Shown: positions 1-6,745 of the stretch, piece by piece | Numbering within the stretch: position 1 is the first letter of the stretch | How the letters are laid out: the number at the start of each line of letters is the position of its first letter | Assembly: GCF_000428945.1 (NCBI RefSeq) | Contig: NZ_AUAX01000040.1 | Span: 1-64,000 of the forward strand | Reading direction: 5' to 3' | Source: Hamadaea tsunoensis DSM 44101 | GTDB taxonomy: Bacteria; Actinomycetota; Actinomycetes; Mycobacteriales; Micromonosporaceae | DNA: 64,000 nucleotides | Position numbers and translations under genes: made by a program | The notes under the pieces: model-generated | Told to the model about the DNA's origin: nothing | The model's database searches: none | What the model saw: the letters and a program-made list of their open reading frames with translations, nothing else

Positions 1-58
1 CCCTGACTCGGGTTTTAACGTGAAGTGCTGTTTGTCCTTCTTGTCGGGTAGTGACATA

Positions 59-126
59 GAAGTGGTCATCGCGGATCTTCGAGTAAAGGCCTGACAAACC
101 CTCTCGGAGGTCGCGATGACCACTTC
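59..126 (+). promoter_or_regulatory. 5' hairpin sequestering the transposase start
   Basis: Fifteen bases at 59-73 are the perfect reverse complement of 112-126. The right arm contains the ATG at 116 and lies just after the Shine-Dalgarno GGAGG at 106-110. Folding of a transcript that starts upstream of 59 would bury the start codon. Insertion sequences are known to use such structures to stop read-through transcripts from producing transposase. Confidence 0.6.
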
Positions 127-1525
127 CAGCAGTGTCGCGCATGAGTTGGCCGGCGCGCAGCAGGCGCTGCGAGAGTTCCGCCATCAGGTGTACGACTGCC
201 TGGACCGTTGGCCGGACGCATTGTTCGACCTGGTCGACGCGCAAGCGTCGGCGGTCGCGGTGGACGGCCTGGCGCATCTGACGCTCGCGCCGGGCGCACG
301 GCGCGGGCACGGCAGCGCCTACCGGGCGATCGCCGACGGAGCGATCGACACCGGCATGCTGCGCGAGACCCTGGCCGGGTTCCGGCCCGCCGAATGGGAA
401 CCGACGTTCGCCGTCGACACCACCCTGTGGGCACGTCCGGCCGCGCAATGCTCACCCGAACGTGGCCTGCACAAGTACAACCACGCCCAAGCACAGATCA
501 CCAACGGGAAACCGATCACCGCGGGATGGTCATACTCATGGCTGGTGAACCTGTCGACCGAACCCGGTAGCTGGGTCGCGCCCCTGGACGTCTCCCGGGT
601 GAACACCTCCCAGACCTGCACCGAAACCGCGATCGGGCAGATCCTCCTCCTGCTTCCCCTGCTCGAGCACCCCCGGTCGCAACCCCTGCCACTGTTCGTC
701 TGCGACGCCGGCTACGACGCGGTCACCCTGGGCGTCGAACTCGCCGACCAACCCGTGCAAACCCTGATCCGGCTGCGCAACGACCGGGTCATGTGGACCC
801 GCCCCCAACCACCGACCGGCAAACGCGGCCCCGGCACACCCCGCCGACACGGACGACGATTCCACTTCGCCCACCCCGAAAGCCACACCCCACCCGACCA
901 CGAACTCGCCCTGCACGACCCGGTCTACGGAAACGTCCACGTCACCGCATGGCACCAACTACACCCCGAAACCCAAACCCACTACCGCGACCCCGACGGG
1001 CGGCCCAGCATCATCGAAGCCACCATCCTCCGGCTCACCGTCGACAAGACACCCCGCCACCGCCAACCCGGCCCGATCTGGCTCTGGTTCAACGGCCCCG
1101 CCGACACCTTCGACCCCGACCGCTGCTGGCGCGCCTACCTACGCCGGTTCGACGTCGAACACTTCTTCCGCTTCGCCCGCCAAAACCTCGGCTGGGCCAC
1201 CCCACGACTACGCCACCCACAACAAGCCGACCGGTTCAGCCAACTCACCGCCATCACCGCCACCCAGCTACGCCTGGCCCGCCCCCTCGTCGCCGACCAC
1301 CGCCTGCCCTGGCAGAAACCCCTCACCAGCCAGCAAATGACCCCGGGCCGGGTCCGGCAAGGTTTCACCCACCTGCTAGCCACAATCGACACACCAGCTA
1401 GATGGCCAAAACCCACCAAACCCGGACCCGGACGACCCAAAGGCCGCACCAGCGAACCCGCACCCCGCTACGAACCCACCCGCACAACCAAAGTCAAGAT
1501 CCCCAAAGAACTAATCCGACCTTAA
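116..1525 (+). CDS. DDE transposase (NF041680-type)
   Basis: Transposase of 469 aa filling the whole insertion sequence. It resembles the actinobacterial family labelled NF041680 putative transposase. Candidate catalytic acids are Asp101 (in FAVDTT), Asp197 (in FVCDAGYD) and Glu348 (in RFDVEHFF), spaced as in RNase-H-fold DDE enzymes. The C-terminal 50 residues are Pro/Arg/Lys rich. The ATG at 116 has GGAGG five bases upstream and lies inside a hairpin arm. The frame is intact with no frameshift, so the element may be active. The family assignment is from memory of the sequence style; the DDE assignment is inferred. Confidence 0.85.
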   Translation: MTTSSSVAHELAGAQQALREFRHQVYDCLDRWPDALFDLVDAQASAVAVDGLAHLTLAPGARRGHGSAYRAIADGAIDTGMLRETLAGFRPAEWEPTFAVDTTLWARPAAQCSPERGLHKYNHAQAQITNGKPITAGWSYSWLVNLSTEPGSWVAPLDVSRVNTSQTCTETAIGQILLLLPLLEHPRSQPLPLFVCDAGYDAVTLGVELADQPVQTLIRLRNDRVMWTRPQPPTGKRGPGTPRRHGRRFHFAHPESHTPPDHELALHDPVYGNVHVTAWHQLHPETQTHYRDPDGRPSIIEATILRLTVDKTPRHRQPGPIWLWFNGPADTFDPDRCWRAYLRRFDVEHFFRFARQNLGWATPRLRHPQQADRFSQLTAITATQLRLARPLVADHRLPWQKPLTSQQMTPGRVRQGFTHLLATIDTPARWPKPTKPGPGRPKGRTSEPAPRYEPTRTTKVKIPKELIRP

Positions 1526-1534
1526 AACCCGAGA

Positions 1535-1557
1535 CCCTGATCCAAACGGGATCTTGG
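1535..1557 (+). repeat. Palindromic repeat, right arm (split by IS)
   Basis: The bases right of the insertion sequence match the right outer arm of the intergenic palindromes at 36990-37076 and 44381-44463. The left arm and centre should lie just upstream of position 1, outside the window. Confidence 0.6.
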
Positions 1558-1619
1558 AGGCGAGCGTCCCTGACCGGACCGACGGATCCCGTGCGCCTAT
1601 CGCCGGGCGCTCTTCACGT

Positions 1620-1661
1620 GATCATGTTCTTGTCACCCGCGATTATGTTCTTGTCACCCGC
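1620..1661. repeat. Two tandem 21-bp units
   Basis: Two adjacent 21-bp copies (1620-1640 and 1641-1661) differ at one base. Each contains ATGTTCTTGTCACCCGC. The second copy covers the stop codon of the patatin-like gene read on the minus strand, so the duplication arose at its 3' end. Confidence 0.75.
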
Positions 1662-2592
1662 GCCGCCAGAACTCGGCGAACCGCTCCGCGAGGGCTTGGC
1701 CCTGGGCGTAGCCGCCACGCGCGGCCGGCAGTCGCGTGGCCGGATCCAGCGCGTTCGCGTCGAAGACCTCACCCGCGCCGGCGTCCGGGAAGACGGTCTC
1801 GACCCGGCTGCCTCCGGCGCGCAGCTCTTCGACCTGGGTCGCGAGGTCCATGCCCCACTCCAGCGGCATCCGCGTACGCCCGCCGAACGGCGACAGCACC
1901 ACCACCCGGCCGTATCCGGCGGCGAGATCGGCGTTCTCGCTGCGCCGGTAGCCGCCGTTGATGTAGCGGTTCTCGCCGATGGGGTAGGGCGTCATGGCCG
2001 AGGTGCTGGCGGCGACGGCGTCCACGAGGTCGATGCCGCTGTGGCGATCGAACACCACCGGTTCCCCGGTACGCGCATCCACGGCAGAGATGAGTACGGG
2101 CTGCTCCGGCCAGTGCGGGCTCGGCAGCCGGGACGCGACGATGTCGCGCCAGCGCGTTTGCCTGGAATCGTCGGCGGCGGCCATGTCCAGCGCGGCGGCG
2201 CCCATCCGGCGGCGCATGTCGGCGGCGTCCGCGGCCGAGGCGATGATGCCGTCGGACCATTCCATGTAGTTCGGTCCCGAGGAGCGCGGAGCGAGCCCCC
2301 GGCCCGGTACGCCACCGCCGGCCGGTGGCGGGGGCGTCTCGGCGAGGATGGCGGCGTAGAGGTCGGCGGCCCGGGTCCCGCTGGTGATCTGGGCGGCCAC
2401 CGTCGATCCCGCCGACGTTCCGATGATGAGGTCGGCCTCGGTGAGATCGACACCGGCGTCGCCGAGGCCGGCGATGAGACCGAGTTCCCACGCGTTGCCG
2501 GCCGCGCCGCCGCCCGCGCACACCAGGGCGCGCCTGCCGTCGGGAGCGGCCGTCGGACCGCCGTGGGTCAAGGAGGATGAAGTCGTGCTCAT
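1654..2592 (-). CDS. Patatin-like phospholipase family protein
   Basis: A 312-residue patatin-fold protein. GGGAAGNAWELG at about residues 28-39 forms the glycine-rich oxyanion loop, and GTSAG at 58-62 holds the nucleophile Ser60. Patatins use a Ser-Asp dyad with Asp in a DG[GA] motif. Here the matching segment reads YINGGY, so Asn replaces the expected Asp; the family's acyl-hydrolase activity may be lost or altered. The ATG at 2592 is chosen because it gives a compact N-terminus before the glycine loop and has AAAGG about 9 bases upstream; an in-frame upstream ATG at 2676 has no family support. It is transcribed alone. Confidence 0.8.
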   Translation of the reverse strand: MSTTSSSLTHGGPTAAPDGRRALVCAGGGAAGNAWELGLIAGLGDAGVDLTEADLIIGTSAGSTVAAQITSGTRAADLYAAILAETPPPPAGGGVPGRGLAPRSSGPNYMEWSDGIIASAADAADMRRRMGAAALDMAAADDSRQTRWRDIVASRLPSPHWPEQPVLISAVDARTGEPVVFDRHSGIDLVDAVAASTSAMTPYPIGENRYINGGYRRSENADLAAGYGRVVVLSPFGGRTRMPLEWGMDLATQVEELRAGGSRVETVFPDAGAGEVFDANALDPATRLPAARGGYAQGQALAERFAEFWRRG

Positions 2593-2779
2593 GGGAGTCG
2601 CCTTTCGCGAGTCGCGTGGCGGGTGCTCCCGATGGCGACTACCTGAGTCGCGTGATCGTGGACAGCGGGGGAGCACCCAGTGCGGATACTGCGAACATGG
2701 GTCTCACCTCCAGCTGGTAGGTCACGATCGCCCGAAGGCTAGCAGGCTGCCCTCGGCGTACGCAATTCGGACAAACGGG

Positions 2780-2808
2780 CGTGGCCGCCCCGCGGAGGGA
2801 CGGCCACG
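2780..2808 (-). terminator. Hairpin after the MFS gene
   Basis: CGTGGCCG at 2780-2787 pairs with CGGCCACG at 2801-2808. It lies 13 bases beyond the stop codon of the minus-strand exporter gene. The rest of 2593-2779 holds no gene that I can support. Confidence 0.5.
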
Positions 2809-2820
2809 ATCGAGGAGGGC

Positions 2821-4284
2821 TCAGCTGCGGACGGGCTCGGCGATCTGATCGTCCACGTGGGACGCTTCGGCCGCCTCCTGCCGGCGCTTGCGGGCCGACG
2901 GCAGGGCGAGCGCGGCGACGACCGCGAGCGCGGCGACGAGCGCGCAGACCCAGAAGCCGGTCGTGAACGCGTGATCGGTCGGGATGCCCTGCGGCGTGGT
3001 GTCGGAGACGACGACCGCCGCGACGACCGCGCTGCCGATCGAGCCGCCCACCGTACGCACGATGCTGTTCACGCTCGTCGCCTCGCCGGTGTGGGTGGCG
3101 GGAACGGTCTCGATGATGGCGTTGGACATCGCGGCGAACACGAGGCCGATGCCCGCGCCGGTGAGGAAGCCCGAGGCCAGCAGCTGCCACAGCGCGCCGT
3201 GGGCGATCGCCGGCAGGCCGAACGCGGCCACGACCGCGAGCGCGCCGAGGGTCAGCGGCAGCTTCGGTCCGAACCGGCGCTCCAGCAGGCCCGACAGGGG
3301 GCCGAAGACGAGCATCATCAGCGTGGTCGGCAGCAGGAACAGGCCCGCCTCCGACACCGACTTGCCGAAGCCGTAGCCGGTCATCTTCGGCAGCTCCAGC
3401 AGGGTCGGGATCAGCAGGAACGTGCCGAACATCGCGAAGCCGAAGGTCAGGCCGACGATGTTGGTCGTCCACACCCCGCGCAGGGCCATCAGCCGCATCG
3501 AGATGAGCGGTTCCTTCACCCGCAGTTCGACGAGGACGAAGGCGATCAGGCCGACCACGCCGACGATGAGCATGGTCACCGTCTTGCCGTCCGACCAGCC
3601 CCACTCCCGGCCCTTGCTGATGCCCAGCAGCAGCGACACCAGCGACACCGACAGCACCAGCGCGCCGATCCAGTCGAGGCGTCCCGGCGTACGCACGTCG
3701 GACTCGGGTACGCCGGCGACGACGCCGATCAGCGCGACCGCGATGAGGACGAGCGGGAACCAGAACAGCCACTGCCACGACAGGTGGTCGACGATCGGTC
3801 CGGCGAGCACGATGCCGAGGCCGGCGCCGATGCCGAAGATCGCCGACAGCAGGCCGACGGTCACGCCGACCTTCTCGCGGGGCAGTTCGTCGCGGACGAT
3901 GCCGATCGACAGGGGCAGGATCGCGCCGGCGGCGCCCTGCAGCGCCCGGGCCGCGATCAGGACCTGCAGGTTCGGGGCGAGGGCGGCGAGCAGCGTACCG
4001 GCGGCCAGGATGACCAGGACGACGAGCAGCACCCGGCGCTTGCCGATCATGTCGCCGAGCCGGCCGAGGATCGGCGTGAGCACCGAGGCCGCCAGCAGGT
4101 ACGCGGTCAGCACCCAGCTGATGTCGCCGGTCGAGGCCTTGAGGTCGTGGGCGATGACCGGCAGCGCCGGTGCGACCAGGGACTGGAGGACGGCGAACGA
4201 GAGGCCGCCGAGGGAGAGGAAGAGCACGACGAGCGTGCTGTTGGCGTGCCGCCCGGTACGCGGTGCGCCGATGTCCTGCGTCAT
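2821..4284 (-). CDS. MFS drug/proton antiporter, DHA2 type
   Basis: Membrane exporter of 487 aa with about 14 predicted hydrophobic helices, as in the DHA2 (EmrB/QacA) family. Conserved landmarks are the A-motif-like GRLGDMIGKRR between helices 2 and 3 and the WVLTAYLLAAS segment of helix 2. The cytoplasmic tail is charged. It probably expels a hydrophobic toxic compound from the cell membrane using the proton gradient. The start ATG at 4284 lies 19 bases from an operator copy, and the gene diverges from a TetR regulator with the second operator copy abutting that gene's start, which indicates repression by TetR with release by the exported drug. Confidence 0.88.
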   Translation of the reverse strand: MTQDIGAPRTGRHANSTLVVLFLSLGGLSFAVLQSLVAPALPVIAHDLKASTGDISWVLTAYLLAASVLTPILGRLGDMIGKRRVLLVVLVILAAGTLLAALAPNLQVLIAARALQGAAGAILPLSIGIVRDELPREKVGVTVGLLSAIFGIGAGLGIVLAGPIVDHLSWQWLFWFPLVLIAVALIGVVAGVPESDVRTPGRLDWIGALVLSVSLVSLLLGISKGREWGWSDGKTVTMLIVGVVGLIAFVLVELRVKEPLISMRLMALRGVWTTNIVGLTFGFAMFGTFLLIPTLLELPKMTGYGFGKSVSEAGLFLLPTTLMMLVFGPLSGLLERRFGPKLPLTLGALAVVAAFGLPAIAHGALWQLLASGFLTGAGIGLVFAAMSNAIIETVPATHTGEATSVNSIVRTVGGSIGSAVVAAVVVSDTTPQGIPTDHAFTTGFWVCALVAALAVVAALALPSARKRRQEAAEASHVDDQIAEPVRS

Positions 4285-4302
4285 GGGGAACCCCGAAGCT
4301 AA

Positions 4303-4362
4303 GTAAACGTCTGTCGACTTGACCCTAGATCGCTGACCGACAGGTAGTCAACGGACGTTTAC
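4303..4362. promoter_or_regulatory. Paired TetR operators
   Basis: GTAAACGTCTGTCGACT (4303-4319) and the reverse complement of 4346-4362, GTAAACGTCCGTTGACT, agree at 15 of 17 positions and face each other across the divergent promoters. Each is itself an imperfect palindrome (GTAAACG versus GTCAACG), the typical form of a TetR-family site. The right copy directly abuts the tetR ATG at 4363. Confidence 0.75.
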
Positions 4363-4995
4363 ATGGCTTGGATCACAGGTACGCTGGACGGCGTGCCCGC
4401 CGAGACCGACACGCGCCGCCGCCGCGATGCCGCCGACACGCGCCGCCGCCTCCTCGAAGCCGCCCGCCACCGCTTCGCCGCCGCCGGGTACGCGGCCACC
4501 ACCGTCCGCGAGATCGCCGACGACGCCGGGGTCAACGTCGCCCTGATCAACCGGTACTTCTCGTCGAAGGAGGGCCTGTTCGAGCAGTGCCTGACCACGG
4601 CCGTCGACGAGCTGCGCCAGACCACCGGCGACGTCGCCCTCGACGACGTGCCGCTCGCGATCGCCCAGCAGCTGGCCGGGATGAGCATCAGCGGCCAGCC
4701 CTACCAGCTCGCGCTGATGCTGCGGTCCTCCGGCGACGAGCGGGCCGACGAGATCCGGATCGGCGTTCTGCGTACGTCGTCGGAACGGCTCGCCGCGGCG
4801 GCGGGCTGGCACCCGCGCCACCCGCAGGGCGATCAGCTGCTGCTGCGGGCGCAGATCGTGCTGTCGGCGGCCGTCGGCATGGCGCTGCTGCGCTCCTCGA
4901 CGAAGCTGGAACCGTTGGGAGAGGCGGGAATCGACGATCTCGTCGGGCCGCTGGCCGACCTCATCCGCGCGGTGCTCCCGGTCACGAAAGCCTGA
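4363..4995 (+). CDS. TetR family regulator
   Basis: Regulator of 210 aa. The N-terminal helix-turn-helix lies at about residues 27-72 and shows the family pattern LLEAARHRFAAAGYAATTVREIA followed further on by NRYFSSKEGLF; the C-terminal part is the ligand-binding and dimerisation domain. It diverges from the MFS exporter and almost certainly represses it and itself through the two operator copies. The start is uncertain: ATG 4363 touches the operator, whereas GTG 4393 would remove ten residues that precede the conserved domain. Confidence 0.85.
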   Translation: MAWITGTLDGVPAETDTRRRRDAADTRRRLLEAARHRFAAAGYAATTVREIADDAGVNVALINRYFSSKEGLFEQCLTTAVDELRQTTGDVALDDVPLAIAQQLAGMSISGQPYQLALMLRSSGDERADEIRIGVLRTSSERLAAAAGWHPRHPQGDQLLLRAQIVLSAAVGMALLRSSTKLEPLGEAGIDDLVGPLADLIRAVLPVTKA

Positions 4996-5061
4996 TCCGG
5001 GTTGACGCCGCCATCAGCATACCGTGGAGATCCTCTTCGGTCACTCCGCTGAAAAGCCCTG

Positions 5062-5088
5062 TTGACCTGCGGTTTACGCACCTAGTCT
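5062..5088 (+). promoter_or_regulatory. Putative promoter of the 5133 gene
   Basis: TTGACC at 5062-5067 and TAGTCT at 5083-5088 resemble -35 and -10 boxes, but the 15-bp spacer is short. They lie 45 bases before a well-placed Shine-Dalgarno and start codon. Confidence 0.35.
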
Positions 5089-5132
5089 GTCCCAGCGCCG
5101 CGATGGGCGCGACTCGACAGACAGGAGCGCGG

Positions 5133-5606
5133 ATGATCGTCCCCGGCCGGGACAAGCTGACCAACGAACTGCACGCGTGGGCGAGGGGGATCCTGGTCGG
5201 ATCCCGCGAGGCCCGCCTCCGGGACCGGGTGAAGGCCTACCGGGTCCTCGGGCACGCCGGGCGCCTCGCCAGGAGCCTGGCCGAACAGAGCGAGCACGCC
5301 CCCACCCCGCAAAGACGTCTGGAACTGCTGGCCGAAGCAGCCGACGTCGCCCGATCAGCCCCCGGGCACGCGGTCCTCACCGCCGTCGCCGTCCTCCACA
5401 TCCACCGCGCGGTCCTCGACCACCTGGGCCGGCCGGCCGAGGCCGACGCCGTCCACGCCGAGATGAAACTCCTCGCCCCGCGCGTAGCGGGGTCCGGACG
5501 TCCGCCTGCTCTCCGGGAGCGGGCCGAGCAGCTGATCGCCGGGGAGCGCTACCGCCGTCTCCTCGCCGACCGCAAACCCGGCTTCGACCTCCTCGAACTC
5601 CTCTAA
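5133..5606 (+). CDS. Small helical protein of unknown function
   Basis: A 157-residue soluble protein that I do not recognise. It is rich in Ala, Arg and Leu and is predicted to be almost wholly helical. Two repeated segments (about residues 45-85 and 85-130, with patterns such as RRLELLAEAADVARSAPG and HLGRPAEADAVHAEM) look like degenerate TPR-type hairpins. It has no signal peptide or membrane segment. AGGAG at 5123-5127 places the start at ATG 5133. It stands alone between the TetR gene and a repeat-rich intergenic island. Confidence 0.6.
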   Translation: MIVPGRDKLTNELHAWARGILVGSREARLRDRVKAYRVLGHAGRLARSLAEQSEHAPTPQRRLELLAEAADVARSAPGHAVLTAVAVLHIHRAVLDHLGRPAEADAVHAEMKLLAPRVAGSGRPPALRERAEQLIAGERYRRLLADRKPGFDLLELL

Positions 5607-5749
5607 CGTCTCTGGGCCCGACGCTCGGGCGAGGGCCGCGGATCGACACCTCCGCACACCGGCGATCGTTCGCGGCTGAGATGTAGTGGGTCCGGATCGC
5701 CCCTGGACCTCGATCCAGTGCCCGGATTCTGTAGTAGTGGATCTCCAAG

Positions 5750-5817
5750 GCATGATCAAGTTCCCTGGAGCTGCGGAATCGGCCCGTTTTCTGCAGGATC
5801 CGGGAACTTGATCATGC
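5750..5817. repeat. Perfect 16-bp inverted repeat
   Basis: GCATGATCAAGTTCCC at 5750-5765 is the exact reverse complement of 5802-5817, with a 36-base loop. It begins the gene-free stretch 5607-6091, which holds repeats and no supportable gene. Confidence 0.8.
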
Positions 5818-5905
5818 TTTCCCGCCGTGCTGGAGCGGTCCGCTGTTGAATGCCCCGCCGTGGAGTGATCATTTACCGCTATTACGGCAATCCATGGCGT
5901 GCCTC

Positions 5906-6013
5906 CTTGATCAAATACCGCCTATCCGGCAGGGGGGCGCGCTCCCGCCGTAATGACGGTATTTGATCAAGGGAATCGGCTTCCCGGTGCCGCAATAGCG
6001 GTATTTGATCAAG
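5906..6013. repeat. Three copies of a 15-bp TGATCA-type repeat
   Basis: CTTGATCAAATACCG at 5906-5920 recurs in inverted orientation at 5957-5971 and 5999-6013, all exact. A diverged relative with TGATCATTTACCG lies near 5868. The first and second copies form a cruciform; the second and third are direct repeats. Confidence 0.8.
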
Positions 6014-6091
6014 TTCTCCAACCCGCAGCGGGACTCCGGAGAGCCGGCACGGTAGCGGGCCCGTCCGACATTCCGGTGGCAGGATTCAGGG

Positions 6092-6745
6092 GTGCGTACG
6101 CTGCTGCTGGTGCATAGCCCGGTGCTGTCACCCGCCTGCTGGGGTCCCCTGGCCGAGCGGGCGGAACAGGACGGCTGGCGGGTGGCCGCACCGGATCTCC
6201 GCCCGTTGCTGAATGATCCGTCCTTTCACGACAGTGTGGTCGCCGCGGCGAAACGAACCGAGCCGGATCTCGTCGTGGCGCACAGCGGCGCGGGCGCGTA
6301 CCTGCCGGGGATCGCGTCGGCGGTCGGATGCGACGTCGTGTTCCTCGACGCCGTGTTGCCGCATCCCGGCCGGAGCTGGATCGACTCCCTGCCCGCCGAT
6401 TTCGCCGACGCCCTGCGGGGAATGGCGCGGGACGGCAGACTCCCTCCGTGGGACACCTGGTTCCCCCGGGAAGCGGTGGACGAACTCCTGCCGGACGCGC
6501 GGCAGCGGGAGCAGGTCCTGCGGGACCTTCCCGAGCTGCCGTGGCCGGTGGCGACCGAGGTCAAGCCGCGACCGGGGCCCGGCTGGGACGAGGCGGGCAA
6601 GACCTATGTCCGGCTGAGCGACGCGTACGCCGAGGAAGCCGCGCGGGCCGAGGCCGACCGGTACGCCGTCCGGAGCCTGGCCGCCGATCATCTCGCCATG
6701 GTGACCCGGCCGGCCGAGGTGTGGGACGTGGTCATCGGGCGGTGA
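6092..6745 (+). CDS. Alpha/beta hydrolase
   Basis: A 217-residue alpha/beta-hydrolase-fold protein. The N-terminal strand MRTLLLVHSPVLSPACW resembles the oxyanion region of small esterases. VVAHSGAGAY at about residues 62-71 holds the nucleophile Ser in an HSGAG elbow. ADHLAMVTRP near residue 199 holds the probable catalytic His. There is no signal peptide, so it is cytoplasmic. The substrate is unknown. The start is GTG 6092, with weak Shine-Dalgarno AGG upstream. Its last 14 bases overlap the 3' end of the convergent LuxR-type gene. Confidence 0.75.
   Translation: MRTLLLVHSPVLSPACWGPLAERAEQDGWRVAAPDLRPLLNDPSFHDSVVAAAKRTEPDLVVAHSGAGAYLPGIASAVGCDVVFLDAVLPHPGRSWIDSLPADFADALRGMARDGRLPPWDTWFPREAVDELLPDARQREQVLRDLPELPWPVATEVKPRPGPGWDEAGKTYVRLSDAYAEEAARAEADRYAVRSLAADHLAMVTRPAEVWDVVIGR

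Larger units (their letters stand above)
1..1540 (+). mobile_element. Insertion sequence inserted in a palindromic repeat
   Basis: A single-gene insertion sequence. The left end carries CTCGGGTTTTAA at 7-18 and the right end carries its exact reverse complement at 1522-1533, overlapping the transposase stop codon. CCCTGA occurs directly outside both ends (1-6 and 1535-1540), which looks like a 6-bp target duplication. The extra A at 1534 leaves the exact edge open by one base. The right flank continues as one arm of the dispersed palindromic repeat of this genome, so the element sits inside such a repeat. Confidence 0.8.

Noticed and set aside
1402-2580. Frame running from the transposase end across the patatin-like gene
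   Set aside because: It crosses the insertion-sequence boundary and is antisense to a protein with a clear GTSAG motif.
2857-4302. Long plus-strand frame opposite the MFS exporter gene
   Set aside because: Its product is low-complexity Arg/Asp/Glu/His-rich, the usual mirror image of a GC-rich gene; the opposite strand encodes a clear MFS protein.
5607-6091. Possible small RNA gene in the repeat island
   Set aside because: Strong inverted repeats exist, but no promoter/terminator pair or conserved fold can be argued from sequence alone.
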